64,000 nt of DNA from Hexactinellida sp. DTS-2022 (Eukaryota; Porifera; Hexactinellida): contig JAPNXP010000001.1 of the NCBI GenBank assembly GCA_028753945.1, positions 9,972,501 to 10,036,500 of the forward strand. The letters are read 5' to 3'. Below, in pieces: positions 24,801-41,080 of the stretch. Position numbers and translations under genes: made by a program. Each line of letters starts with the position of its first letter. Position 1 is the first letter of the stretch. The notes beneath the pieces are model-generated. The model was not told the origin of the DNA, ran no database searches, and saw only the letters and a program-made list of their open reading frames with translations.

Positions 24801-27690
24801 ATCACATACATTATACAATGGAGAACCAAGTTAATATTCGCTATATATATATCACTTTATAACATTGTACGCATTTTCGGTACAATATATACTACATTAT
24901 TTACAGAAGACCTTCGTTGGGATTTTGATTCATTATATAAACCAATAACATAATGAAACTTTCATACTTTTTATATCACAGACATTCTACAATGGGGAAT
25001 CAAGTTAGTATTCGTTATTTATATATCACTTTATAACATTGTACGCATTTTGCGTACAATATCTAGCACATTATATACAGTAGACTTTCGTTGGGATTCG
25101 AGATTCAATATATCCACAGATAACATAATGAAACATTCCTACTTTCTATATCTAGGACATTCTACAATGGAGAACCAAGTTAGTATTCGCTATTTATATA
25201 TCCACTTACAACATTGTACGCATTTTGCGTACAATATATAGCACATTATATACAGTAGACCTTCTTTGGGATTCGAAATTCATTATATCCACAGATAACA
25301 TAATGAAACATTCATAATTTCTATATCTAGGACATTCTACAATGGAGAACCAAGTTAGTATTCGCTTTATATATATCCACTTATAACATTGTACGCATTT
25401 TCTGTACAATATATACTACATTATTTACAGAAGACCTTCGTTGGGATTTTAATTCATTATATCCACAGATAACATAATGAAACATTCATACTTTCTATAT
25501 CTAGGACATTCTACAATGGAGAACCAAGTTCTTTTTCGCTATTTATATATCACTTTATAACATTGTACGCATTTTGCGTACTATATATAGCACATTATAT
25601 ACAGTAGACATCGTTGAGATTCGAAATTCATTGTATCCACAGATAACATAAGGAAACATTCATACTTTCTATATCTAGGACATTCTACAATGGAATCCAA
25701 GTTAGTATTCGCTGAATATATATCCACTTATAACATTGTACGCATTTTGCGTACAATATATAGCACATTATATACAGTAGACCTTCGTTGGGATTCGAAA
25801 TTCATTATATCCACAGATAACATAATGAAACATTCATACTTTCTATATCTAGGACATTCTACAATGGAGAACCAAGTTAGTATTCGCTTTATATATATCC
25901 ACTTATAACATTGTACGCATTTTCTGTACAATATATACTACATTATTTACAGAAGACCTTCGTTGGGATTTTAATTCATTATATAAACCAATAACATGAT
26001 GAAACTTTCATACTTTTTATATCACAGACATTCTACAATGGGGAATCAAGTTAGTATTCGTTATTTATATATCACTTTATAACATTGTACGCATTTTGCG
26101 TACAATATCTAGCACATTATATACAGTAAACTTTCGTTGGGATTCGAAATTCATTATATCCACAGATAACATAATGAAACATTCCTACTTTCTATATCTA
26201 GGACATTCTACAATGGGGAACCAAGAACTTATTCGCTATTTATTTATCACTTTATAACATTGTACTCATTTTGCGTACAATATCTAGCACATTATATACA
26301 GTAGACCTTCGTTGGGATTCGAAATTCATTATATCCACAGATAACATAATGAAACATTCCTACTTTCTATATCTAGGACATTCTACATTGGAGAACCAAG
26401 TTAGTATTCGCTATATATATATCCACTTATAACATTGTACGCATTTTGCGTACAATATATAGCACATTATATACAGTAGACCTTCTTTGGGATTCGAAAT
26501 TCATTATATCCACAGATAACATAATGAAACATTCATACTTTCTATATCTAGGACATTCTACAATGGAGAACCAAGTTAGTATTCGCTTTATATATATCCA
26601 CTTATAACATTGTACGCATTTTCTGTACAATATATACTACATTATTTACAGAAGACCTTCGTTGGGATTTTAATTCATTATATAAACCAATAACATAATG
26701 AAACTTTCATACTTTTTATATCACAGACATTCTACAATGGGGAATCAAGTTAGTATTCGCTATTTATATATCACTTTATAACATTGTACGCATTTTGCGT
26801 ACAATATCTAGCACATTATATACAGTAGACTTTCGTTGGGATTCGAAATTCATTATATCCACAGATAAAATAATGAAACATTCCTACTTTCTATGTCTAG
26901 GACATTCTACAATGGGGAACCAAGTTCTTATTCGCTATTTATTTATCACTTTATAACATTGTACTCATTTTGCGTACAATATATAGCACATTATATACAG
27001 TAGACCTTCGTTGGGATTCGAAATTCATTATATCCACAGATAACATAATGAAACATTCATACTTTCTATATCTAGGACATTCTACAATGGAGAACCAAGT
27101 TAGTATTCGCTATATATATATCCACTTATAACATTGTACGCATTTTCAGTACAATATATACTACATTATTTATAGAAGACCATCGTGGGATTTTAATTCA
27201 TTATATAAACCAATAACATAATGAAACTTTCATACTTTCTATATCACAGACATTCTGCAATGGGGAATCAAGTTAGTATTCGCTATTTATATATCACTTT
27301 ATAACATTGTGCGCGTTTTGAGTTCTATATATAGCACATTATACACTGTAGATCTTCTTTGGGATTCAAAATTCATTATATAAACTAATAACATAATGAA
27401 ACATTCACACTTTCTATATCTAGGACATTCTACAATGGAGAAACTTGCCAGTATTCACTATATATATATCCACTTATAACATTGTACGCATTTTCAGTAC
27501 AATATATACTACATTATTTACAGAAGACCATCGTTGGGATTTTAATTCATTATATAAACCAATAACATAATGAAACTTTCATACTTTCTATATCACAGAC
27601 ATTCTACAATGGGGAACCAAGTTCTTATTCGCTATTTATATATCACTTTATAACATTGTACGCATTTTGCGTACTATATATAGCACATTA
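15880..27690 (+). repeat. Satellite with large duplicated blocks (offsets 4,715 and 4,365 bp)
   Basis: A block at about 17,130-18,500 recurs at about 21,850-23,200 (offset 4,715 bp, 27 monomers). A block at about 18,850-21,860 recurs at about 23,210-26,225 (offset 4,365 bp, 25 monomers), including rare variants such as TATCCACCCACAACATAATGAATC and the AACCTCGTTAG monomer. Junctions of the two offsets abut, so two shifts with different numbers of monomers are recorded. All monomers are in the same direction. Confidence 0.85.
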
Positions 27691-30600
27691 TATACAGTTA
27701 GACCTTCGTTGAGATTCGAAATTCATTGTATCCACAGATAACATAATGAAACATTCATACTTTCTATATCTAGGACATTCTACAATGGAATCCAAGTTAG
27801 TATTCGCTAAATATATATCCACTTATAACATTGTACGCATTTTGCGTACAATATATAGCACATTATATACAGTAGACCTTCGTTGGGATTCGAAATTCAT
27901 TATATCCACAGATAACATAATGAAACATTCATACTTTCTATATCTAGGACATTCTACAATGGAGAATCAAGTTAGTATTCGCTATTTATATATCACTTTA
28001 TAACATTGTACGCATTTGCGTACAATATATAGCACATTATATACAGTAGACCTTCGTTGGGATTCAAATTCATTATATCCACAGATAACATAAGGAAACA
28101 TTCATACTTTCTATATCTAGGACATTCTACATTGGAGAACCAAGTTAGTATTCGCTATATATATATCCACTTATATCATTGTACGCTTTTTCGGTTCAAT
28201 ATATACTGCATTATTTACAGAAGACCTTCGTTGGGATTTTAATTCATTATATAAACCAATAACATAATGAAACTTTCATACTTTTTATATCACTGACATT
28301 CTACAATGGGGAATCAAGTTAGTATTCGCTATATATATATCCACATATAACATTGTACGCATTTTCAGTACAATATATACTACATTAATTACAGAAGACC
28401 TTCGTTGGGATTTTATTTCATTATATAAACCAATAACATAATGAAACTTTAATACTTTTTATATCACAGACATTCTACAATGGGGAACCAAGTTAGTATT
28501 CGCTATTTATATATCACTTTATAACATTGTACGCATTTTCAGTACAATATATACTACATTATTTACCTAAGACCATCGTTGGGATTTAATTTCATTATAT
28601 AAACCAATAACATAATGAATCTTTCATACTTTTTATATCACAGACATTCTACAATGGGGAACCAAGTTAGTATTCGCTATTTATATATCACTTTATAACA
28701 TTGTACGCATTTTGCGTACAATATATAGCACATTATATACAGTAGACCTTCTTTGGGATTCGAAATTCATTATATCCACAGATAACATAATGAAACATTC
28801 ATACTTTCTATATCTAGGACATTCTACAATGGGGAATCAAGTTAGTATTCGCTATTTATATATCACTTTATAACATTGTACGCATTTACAGTACAATATA
28901 TACTACATTATTCACCGAAGACCTTCTTTGGGATTTTAATTCATTAAATAAACCATTAACATAATGAAACTTTCCTACTTTTTATATCACAGACATTCTA
29001 CAATGGGGAACCAAGTTCTTATTCGCTATTTATATATCACTTTATAACATTGTACGCATTTTGCGTACTATATATAGCACATTATATACAGTAAACCTTC
29101 GTTGGGATTCGCCATTCATTATATCCACAGATAACATAATGAAACATTCATCCTTTCTATATCTAGGACATTCTACAATGGAGAAACTTGCCAGTATTCA
29201 CTATATATATATCCACTTATAACATTGTACGCATTTTCAGTACAATATATACTACATTATTTACAGAAGACCATCGTTGGGATTTTAATTCATTATATAA
29301 ACCAATAACATAATGGAACTTTCATACTTTCTATATCACATACATTCTACAATGGAGAACCAAGTTAGTATTCGCTATATATTTATCACTTTATAACATT
29401 GTACGCATTTTCGGTACAATATATACTACATTATTTACAGAAGACCTTCGTTGGGATTTTAATTCATTATATAAACCAATAACATAATGAAACTTTCATA
29501 CTTTCTATATCACAGACATTCTACAATGGGGAACCAAGTTCTTATTCGCTATTTATATATCACTTTATAACATTGTACGCATTTTGCGTACAATATATAG
29601 CACATTATATACAGTAGACCTTCGTTGAGATTCGAAATTCATTGTATCCACAGATAACATAATGAAACATTCATACTTTCTATATCTAAGACATTCTACA
29701 ATGGAATCCAAGTTAGTATTCGCTAAATATATATCCACTTATAACATTGTACGCATTTTGCGTACAATATATAGCACATTATATACAGTAGACCTTCGTT
29801 GGGATTCGAAATTCATTATATCCACAGATAACATAATGAAACATTCATACTTTCTATATCTAGGACATTCTACAATGGAGAATCAAGTTAGTATTCGCTA
29901 TTTATATATCACTTTATAACATTGTACGCATTTGCGTACAATATATAGCACATTATATACAGTAGACCTTCGTTGGGATTCGAAATTCATTATATCCACA
30001 GATAACATAAGGAAACATTCATACTTTCTATATCTAGGACATTCTACATTGGAGAACCAAGTTAGTATTCGCTATATATATATCCACTTATATCATTGTA
30101 CGCTTTTTCGGTTCAATATATACTGCATTATTTACAGAAGACCTTCGTTGGGATTTTAATTCATTATATAAACCAATAACATAATGAAACTTTCATACTT
30201 TTTATATCACTGACATTCTACAATGGGGAATCAAGTTAGTATTCGCTATATATATATCCACATATAACATTGTACGCATTTTCAGTACAATATATACTAC
30301 ATTAATTACAGAAGACCTTCGTTGGGATTTTATTTCATTATATAAACCAATAACATAATGAAACTTTAATACTTTTTATATCACAGACATTCTACAATGG
30401 GGAACCAAGTTAGTATTCGCTATTTATATATCACTTTATAACATTGTACGCATTTTCAGTACAATATATACTACATTATTTACCTAAGACCATCGTTGGG
30501 ATTTAATTTCATTATATAAACCAATAACATAATGAAACTTTCATACTTTTTATATCACAGACATTCTACAATGGGGAACCAAGTTAGTATTCGCTATTTA

Positions 30601-33600
30601 TATATCACTTTATAACATTGTACGCATTTTGCGTACAATATATAGCACATTATATACAGTAGACCTTCTTTGGGATTCGAAATTCATTATATCCACAGAT
30701 AACATAATGAAACATTCATACTTTCTATATCTAGGACATTCTACAATGGGGAATCAAGTTAGTATTCGCTATTTATATATCACTTTATAACATTGTACGC
30801 ATTTACAGTACAATATATACTACATTATTCACCGAAGACCTTCTTTGGGATTTTAATTCATTAAATAAACCATTAACATAATGAAACTTTCCTACTTTTT
30901 ATATCACAGACATTCTACAATGGGGAACCAAGTTCTTATTCGCTATTTATATATCACTTTATAACATTGTACGCATTTTGCGTACTATATATAGCACATT
31001 ATATACAGTAAACCTTCGTTGGGATTCGCCATTCATTATATCCACAGATAACATAATGAAACATTCATACTTTCTATATCTAGGACATTCTACAATGGAG
31101 AATCAAGTTAGTATTCGCTATTTATATATCACTTTATAACATTGTACGCATTTGCGTACAATATATAGCACATTATATACAGTAGACCTTCGTTGGGATT
31201 CAAATTCATTATATCCACAGATAACATAAGGAAACATTCATACTTTCTATATCTAGGACATTCTACATTGGAGAACCAAGTTAGTATTCGCTATATATAT
31301 ATCCACTTATATCATTGTACGCTTTTTCGGTTCAATATATACTGCATTATTTACAGAAGACCTTCGTTGGGATTTTAATTCATTATATAAACCAATAACA
31401 TAATGAAACTTTCATACTTTTTATATCACTGACATTCTACAATGGGGAATCAAGTTAGTATTCGCTATATATATATCCACATATAACATTGTACGCATTT
31501 TCAGTACAATATATACTACATTAATTACAGAAGACCTTCGTTGGGATTTTATTTCATTATATAAACCAATAACATAATGAAACTTTAATACTTTTTATAT
31601 CACAGACATTCTACAATGGGGAACCAAGTTAGTATTCGCTATTTATATATCACTTTATAACATTGTACGCATTTTCAGTACAATATATACTACATTATTT
31701 ACCTAAGACCATCGTTGGGATTTAATTTCATTATATAAACCAATAACATAATGAATCTTTCATACTTTTTATATCACAGACATTCTACAATGGGGAACCA
31801 AGTTAGTATTCGCTATTTATATATCACTTTATAACATTGTACGCATTTTGCGTACAATATATAGCACATTATATACAGTAGACCTTCTTTGGGATTCGAA
31901 ATTCATTATATCCACAGATAACATAATGAAACATTCATACTTTCTATATCTAGGACATTCTACAATGGGGAATCAAGTTAGTATTCGCTATTTATATATC
32001 ACTTTATAACATTGTACGCATTTACAGTACAATATATACTACATTATTCACCGAAGACCTTCTTTGGGATTTTAATTCATTAAATAAACCATTAACATAA
32101 TGAAACTTTCCTACTTTTTATATCACAGACATTCTACAATGGGGAACCAAGTTCTTATTCGCTATTTATATATCACTTTATAACATTGTACGCATTTTGC
32201 GTACTATATATAGCACATTATATACAGTAAACCTTCGTTGGGATTCGCCATTCATTATATCCACAGATAACATAATGAAACATTCATCCTTTCTATATCT
32301 AGGACATTCTACAATGGAGAAACTTGCCAGTATTCACTATATATATATCCACTTATAACATTGTACGCATTTTCAGTACAATATATACTACATTATTTAC
32401 AGAAGACCATCGTTGGGATTTTAATTCATTATATAAACCAATAACATAATGGAACTTTCATACTTTCTATATCACATACATTCTACAATGGAGAACCAAG
32501 TTAGTATTCGCTATATATATATCACTTTATAACATTGTACGCATTTTCGGTACAATATATACTACATTATTTACAGAAGACCTTCGTTGGGATTTTAATT
32601 CATTATATAAACCAATAACATAATGAAACTTTCATACTTTCTATATCACAGACATTCTACAATGGGGAACCAAGTTCTTATTCGCTATTTATATATCACT
32701 TTATAACATTGTACGCATTTTGCGTACAATATATAGCACATTATATACAGTAGACCTTCGTTGAGATTCGAAATTCATTGTATCCACAGATAACATAATG
32801 AAACATTCATACTTTCTATATCTAAGACATTCTACAATGGAATCCAAGTTAGTATTCGCTAAATATATATCCACTTATAACATTGTACGCATTTTGCGTA
32901 CAATATATAGCACATTATATACAGTAGACCTTCGTTGGGATTCGAAATTCATTATATCCACAGATAACATAATGAAACATTCATACTTTCTATATCTAGG
33001 ACATTCTACAATGGAGAATCAAGTTAGTATTCGCTATTTATATATCACTTTATAACATTGTACGCATTTGCGTACAATATATAGCACATTATATACAGTA
33101 GACCTTCGTTGGGATTCGAAATTCATTATATCCACAGATAACATAAGGAAACATTCATACTTTCTATATCTAGGACATTCTACATTGGAGAACCAAGTTA
33201 GTATTCGCTATATATATATCCACTTATATCATTGTACGCTTTTTCGGTTCAATATATACTGCATTATTTACAGAAGACCTTCGTTGGGATTTTAATTCAT
33301 TATATAAACCAATAACATAATGAAACTTTCATACTTTTTATATCACTGACATTCTACAATGGGGAATCAAGTTAGTATTCGCTATATATATATCCACATA
33401 TAACATTGTACGCATTTTCAGTACAATATATACTACATTAATTACAGAAGACCTTCGTTGGGATTTTATTTCATTATATAAACCAATAACATAATGAAAC
33501 TTTAATACTTTTTATATCACAGACATTCTACAATGGGGAACCAAGTTAGTATTCGCTATTTATATATCACTTTATAACATTGTACGCATTTTCAGTACAA

Positions 33601-36290
33601 TATATACTACATTATTTACCTAAGACCATCGTTGGGATTTAATTTCATTATATAAACCAATAACATAATGAAACTTTCATACTTTTTATATCACAGACAT
33701 TCTACAATGGGGAACCAAGTTAGTATTCGCTATTTATATATCACTTTATAACATTGTACGCATTTTGCGTACAATATATAGCACATTATATACAGTAGAC
33801 CTTCTTTGGGATTCGAAATTCATTATATCCACAGATAACATAATGAAACATTCATACTTTCTATATCTAGGACATTCTACAATGGGGAATCAAGTTAGTA
33901 TTCGCTATTTATATATCACTTTATAACATTGTACGCATTTACAGTACAATATATACTACATTATTCACCGAAGACCTTCTTTGGGATTTTAATTCATTAA
34001 ATAAACCATTAACATAATGAAACTTTCCTACTTTTTATATCACAGACATTCTACAATGGGGAACCAAGTTCTTATTCGCTATTTATATATCACTTTATAA
34101 CATTGTACGCATTTTGCGTACTATATATAGCACATTATATACAGTAAACCTTCGTTGGGATTCGCCATTCATTATATCCACAGATAACATAATGAAACAT
34201 TCATCCTTTCTATATCTAGGACATTCTACAATGGAGAAACTTGCCAGTATTCACTATATATATATCCACTTATAACATTGTACGCATTTTCAGTACAATA
34301 TATACTACATTATTTACAGAAGACCATCGTTGGGATTTTAATTCATTATATAAACCAATAACATAATGGAACTTTCATACTTTCTATATCACATACATTC
34401 TACAATGGAGAACCAAGTTAGTATTCGCTATATATATATCACTTTATAACATTGTACGCATTTTCGGTACAATATATACTACATTATTTACAGAAGACCT
34501 TCGTTGGGATTTTAATTCATTATATAAACCAATAACATAATGAAACTTTCATACTTTCTATATCACAGACATTCTACAATGGGGAACCAAGTTCTTATTC
34601 GCTATTTATATATCACTTTATAACATTGTACGCATTTTGCGTACAATATATAGCACATTATATACAGTAGACCTTCGTTGAGATTCGAAATTCATTGTAT
34701 CCACAGATAACATAATGAAACATTCATACTTTCTATATCTAAGACATTCTACAATGGAATCCAAGTTAGTATTCGCTAAATATATATCCACTTATAACAT
34801 TGTACGCATTTTGCGTACAATATATAGCACATTATATACAGTAGACCTTCGTTGGGATTCGAAATTCATTATATCCACAGATAACATAATGAAACATTCA
34901 TACTTTATATATCTAGGACATTCTACAATGGAGAATCAAGTTAGTATTCGCTATTTATATATCACTTTATAACATTGTACGCATTTGCGTACAATATATA
35001 GCACATTATATACAGTAGACCTTCGTTGGGATTCGAAATTCATTATATCCACAGATAACATAAGGAAACATTCATACTTTCTATATCTAGGACATTCTAC
35101 ATTGGAGAACCAAGTTAGTATTCGCTATATATATATCCACTTATATCATTGTACGCTTTTTCGGTTCAATATATACTGCATTATTTACAGAAGACCTTCG
35201 TTGGGATTTTAATTCATTATATAAACCAATAACATAATGAAACTTTCATACTTTTTATATCACTGACATTCTACAATGGGGAATCAAGTTAGTATTCGCT
35301 ATATATATATCCACATATAACATTGTACGCATTTTCAGTACAATATATACTACATTAATTACAGAAGACCTTCGTTGGGATTTTATTTCATTATATAAAC
35401 CAATAACATAATGAAACTTTAATACTTTTTATATCACAGACATTCTACAATGGGGAACCAAGTTAGTATTCGCTATTTATATATCACTTTATAACATTGT
35501 ACGCATTTTCAGTACAATATATACTACATTATTTACCTAAGACCATCGTTGGGATTTAATTTCATTATATAAACCAATAACATAATGAAACTTTCATACT
35601 TTTTATATCACAGACATTCTACAATGGGGAACCAAGTTAGTATTCGCTATTTATATATCACTTTATAACATTGTACGCATTTTGCGTACAATATATAGCA
35701 CATTATATACAGTAGACCTTCTTTGGGATTCGAAATTCATTATATCCACAGATAACATAATGAAACATTCATACTTTCTATATCTAGGACATTCTACAAT
35801 GGGGAATCAAGTTAGTATTCGCTATTTATATATCACTTTATAACATTGTACGCATTTACAGTACAATATATACTACATTATTCACCGAAGACCTTCTTTG
35901 GGATTTTAATTCATTAAATAAACCATTAACATAATGAAACTTTCCTACTTTTTATATCACAGACATTCTACAATGGGGAACCAAGTTCTTATTCGCTATT
36001 TATATATCACTTTATAACATTGTACGCATTTTGCGTACTATATATAGCACATTATATACAGTAAACCTTCGTTGGGATTCGCCATTCATTATATCCACAG
36101 ATAACATAATGAAACATTCATCCTTTCTATATCTAGGACATTCTACAATGGAGAAACTTGCCAGTATTCACTATATATATATCCACTTATAACATTGTAC
36201 GCATTTTCAGTACAATATATACTACATTATTTACAGAAGACCATCGTTGGGATTTTAATTCATTATATAAACCAATAACATAATGAAACT
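27690..36290 (+). repeat. Satellite higher-order repeats, 1,917-bp and 3,136-bp units
   Basis: The ATGGAATCCAAGTTAGTATT variant lies near 27785, 29701, 32837 and 34754 (spacings 1,916, 3,136 and 1,917 bp; 11, 18 and 11 monomers). Another variant (ATAAGGAAACATTC) repeats with the same offsets near 28090, 30007, 31226, 33143 and 35060. The 3,136-bp unit equals 1,917 plus 1,219 bp, so units are nested expansions of each other. Copies differ by a few single-base changes, for example a 1-bp insertion near 27699 and CAAATTC for CGAAATTC near 28060 and 31200. Confidence 0.88.
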
Positions 36291-39200
36291 TTCATACTTT
36301 CTATATCACAGACATTCTACAATGGGGAACCAAGTTCTTATTCGCTATTTATATATCACTTTATAACATTGTACGCATTTTGCGTACAATATATAGCACA
36401 TTATATACAGTAGACCTTCGTTGAGATTCGAAATTCATTGTATCCACAGATAACATAATGAAACATTCATCCTTTCTATATCTAGGACATTCTACAATGG
36501 AGAAACTTGCCAGTATTCACTATATATATATCCACTTATAACATTGTACGCATTTTCAGTACAATATATACTACATTATTTACAGAAGACCATCGTTGGG
36601 ATTTTAATTCATTATATAAACCAATAACATAATGGAACTTTCATACTTTCTATATCACATACATTCTACAATGGAGAACCAAGTTAGTATTCGCTATATA
36701 TATATCACTTTATAACATTGTACGCATTTTCGGTACAATATATACTACATTATTTACAGAAGACCTTCGTTGGGATTTTAATTCATTATATAAACCAATA
36801 ACATAATGAAACTTTCATACTTTCTATATCACAGACATTCTACAATGGGGAACCAAGTTCTTATTCGCTATTTATATATCACTTTATAACATTGTACGCA
36901 TTTTGCGTACAATATATAGCACATTATATACAGTAGACCTTCGTTGAGATTCGAAATTCATTGTATCCACAGATAACATAATGAAACATTCATACTTTCT
37001 ATATCTAGGACATTCTACAATGGAATCCAAGTTAGTATTCGCTAAATATATATCCACTTATAACATTGTACGCATTTTGCGAACAATATATAGCACATTA
37101 TATACAGTAGACCTTCGTTGGGATTCGAAATTCATTATATCCACAGATAACATAATGAAACATTCATACTTTCTATATCTAGGACATTCTACAATGGAGA
37201 ACCAAGTTAGTATTCGCTTTATATATATCCACTTATAACATTGTACGCATTTTCTGTACAATATATACTACATTATTTACAGAAGACCTTCGTTGGGATT
37301 TTAATTCATTATATAAACCAATAACATAATGAAACTTTCATACTTTTTATATCACAGACATTCTACAATGGGGAATCAAGTTAGTATTCGTTATTTATAT
37401 ATCACTTTATAACATTGTACGCATTTTGCGTACAATATTTAGCACATTATATACAGTAGACTTTCGTTGGGATTCGAAATTCATTATATCCACAGATAAC
37501 ATAATGAAACATTCCTACTTTCTATATCTAGGACATTCTACAATGGGGAACCAAGTTCTTATTCGCTATTTATTTATCACTTTATAACATTGTACTCATT
37601 TTGCGTACAATATCTAGCACATTATATACAGTAGACCTTCGTTGGGATTCGAAATTCATTATATCCACAGATAACATAATGAAACATTCCTACTTTCTAT
37701 ATCTAGGACATTCTACAATGGGGAACCAAGTTCTTATTCGCTATTTATTTATCACTTTATAACATTGTACTCATTTTGCGTACAATATCTAGCACATTAT
37801 ATACAGTAGACCTTCGTTGGGATTCGAAATTCATTATATCCACAGATAACATAATGAAACATTCCTACTTTCTATATCTAGGACATTCTACAATGGAGAA
37901 CCAAGTTAGTATTCGCTATATATATATCCACTTATAACATTGTACGCATTTTGCGTACAATATATAGCACATTATATACAGTAGACATTCTTTGGGATTC
38001 GAAATTCATTATATCCACAGATAACATAATGAAACATTCATACTTTCTAAATCTAGGACATTCTACAATGGGGAATCAAGTTAGTATTCGCTATTTATAT
38101 ATCACTTTATAACATTGTACGCATTTACAGTACAATATATACTACATTATTCACCGAAGACCTTCTTTGGGATTTTAATTCATTAAATAAACCATTAACA
38201 TAATGAAACTTTCCTACTTTTTATATCACAGACATTCTACAATGGGGAACCAAGTTCTTATTCGCTATTTATATATCACTTTATAACATTGTACGCATAT
38301 TGCGTACTATATATAGCACATTATATACAGTAAACCTTCGTTGGGATTCGCCATTCATTATATCCACAGATAACATAATGAAAACATTCATCCTTTCTAT
38401 ATCTAGGACATTCTACAATGGAGAAACTTGCCAGTATTCACTGTATATATATCCACTTATAACATTGTACGCATTTTCAGTACAATATATACTACATTAT
38501 TTACAGAAGACCATCGTTGGGATTTTAATTCATTATATAAACCAATAACATAATGGAACTTTCATACTTTCTATATCACATACATTCTACAATGGAGAAC
38601 CAAGTTAGTATTCGCTATATATATATCACTTTATAACATTGTACGCATTTTCGGTACAATATATACTACATTATTTACAGAAGACCTTCGTTGGGATTTT
38701 AATTCATTATATAAACCAATAACATAATGAAACTTTCATACTTTCTATATCACAGACATTCTACAATGGGGAACCAAGTTCTTATTCGCTATTTATATAT
38801 CACTTTATAACATTGTACGCATTTTGCGTACAATATATAGCACATTATATACAGTAGACCTTCGTTGAGATTCGAAATTCATTGTATCCACAGATAACAT
38901 AATGAAACATTCATACTTTCTATATCTAGGACATTCTACAATGGAATCCAAGTTAGTATTCGCTAAATATATATCCACTTATTACATTGTACGCATTTTG
39001 CGTACAATATATAGCACATTATATACAGTAGACCTTCGTTGGGATTCGAAATTCATTATATCCACAGATAACATAATGAAACATTCATACTTTCTATATC
39101 TAGGACATTCTACAATGGAGAACCAAGTTAGTATTCGCTTTATATATATCCACTTATAACATTGTACGCATTTTCTGTACAATATATACTACATTATTTA

Positions 39201-41080
39201 CAGAAGACCTTCGTTGGGATTTTAATTCATTATATAAACCAATAACATGATGAAACTTTCATACTTTTTATATCACAGACATTCTACAATGGGGAATCAA
39301 GTTAGTATTCGCTATTTATTTATCACTTTATAACATTGTACTCATTTTGCGTACAATATCTAGCACATTATATACAGTAGACCTTCGTTGGGATTCGAAA
39401 TTCATTATATCCACAGATAACATAATGAAACATTCCTACTTTCTATATCTAGGACATTCTACAATGGGGAACCAAGTTCTTATTCGCTATTTATTTATCA
39501 CTTTATAACATTGTACTCATTTTGCGTACAATATCTAGCACATTATATACAGTAGACCTTCGTTGGGATTCGAAATTCATTATATCCACAGATAACATAA
39601 TGAAACATTCCTACTTTCTATATCTAGGACATTCTACAATGGAGAACCAAGTTAGTATTCGCTATATATATATCCACTTATAACATTGTACGCATTTTGC
39701 GTACAATATATAGCACATTATATACAGTAGACATTCTTTGGGATTCGAAATTCATTATATCCACAGATAACATAATGAAACATTCATACTTTCTAAATCT
39801 AGGACATTCTACAATGGGGAATCAAGTTAGTATTCGCTATTTATATATCACTTTATAACATTGTACGCATTTACAGTACAATATATACTACATTATTCAC
39901 CGAAGACCTTCTTTGGGATTTTAATTCATTAAATAAACCATTAACATAATGAAACTTTCCTACTTTTTATATCACAGACATTCTACAATGGGGAACCAAG
40001 TTCTTATTCGCTATTTATATATCACTTTATAACATTGTACGCATATTGCGTACTATATATAGCACATTATATACAGTAAACCTTCGTTGGGATTCGCCAT
40101 TCATTATATCCACAGATAACATAATGAAAACATTCATCCTTTCTATATCTAGGACATTCTACAATGGAGAAACTTGCCAGTATTCACTATATATATATCC
40201 ACTTATAACATTGTACGCATTTTCAGTACAATATATACTACATTATTTACAGAAGACCATCGTTGGGATTTTAATTCATTATATAAACCAATAACATAAT
40301 GGAACTTTCATACTTTCTATATCACATACATTCTACAATGGAGAACCAAGTTAGTATTCGCTATATATATATCACTTTATAACATTGTACGCATTTTCGG
40401 TACAATATATACTACATTATTTACAGAAGACCTTCGTTGGGATTTTAATTCATTATATAAACCAATAACATAATGAAACTTTCATACTTTCTATATCACA
40501 GACATTCTACAATGGGGAACCAAGTTCTTATTCGCTATTTATATATCACTTTATAACATTGTACGCATTTTGCGTACAATATATAGCACATTATATACAG
40601 TAGACCTTCGTTGAGATTCGAAATTCATTGTATCCACAGATAACATAATGAAACATTCATACTTTCTATATCTAGGACATTCTACAATGGAATCCAAGTT
40701 AGTATTCGCTAAATATATATCCACTTATAACATTGTACGCATTTTGCGTACAATATATAGCACATTATATACAGTAGACCTTCGTTGGGATTCGAAATTC
40801 ATTATATCCACAGATAACATAATGAAACATTCATACTTTCTATATCTAGGACATTCTACAATGGAGAACCAAGTTAGTATTCGCTTTATATATATCCACT
40901 TATAACATTGTACGCATTTTCTGTACAATATATACTACATTATTTACAGAAGACCTTCGTTGGGATTTTAATTCATTATATAAACCAATAACATGATGAA
41001 ACTTTCATACTTTTTATATCACAGACATTCTACAATGGGGAATCAAGTTAGTATTCGCTATTAATATTTCACTTTATAAC
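36290..41080 (+). repeat. Satellite higher-order repeat, 1,746-bp unit (10 monomers)
   Basis: The ATGGAATCCAAG variant recurs near 37020, 38941 and 40687 (spacings 1,921 and 1,746 bp). The AAAACATTCATCC variant recurs near 38390 and 40136 (1,746 bp). The first interval carries one extra monomer, an immediate duplication at about 37,510-37,860. Confidence 0.85.
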
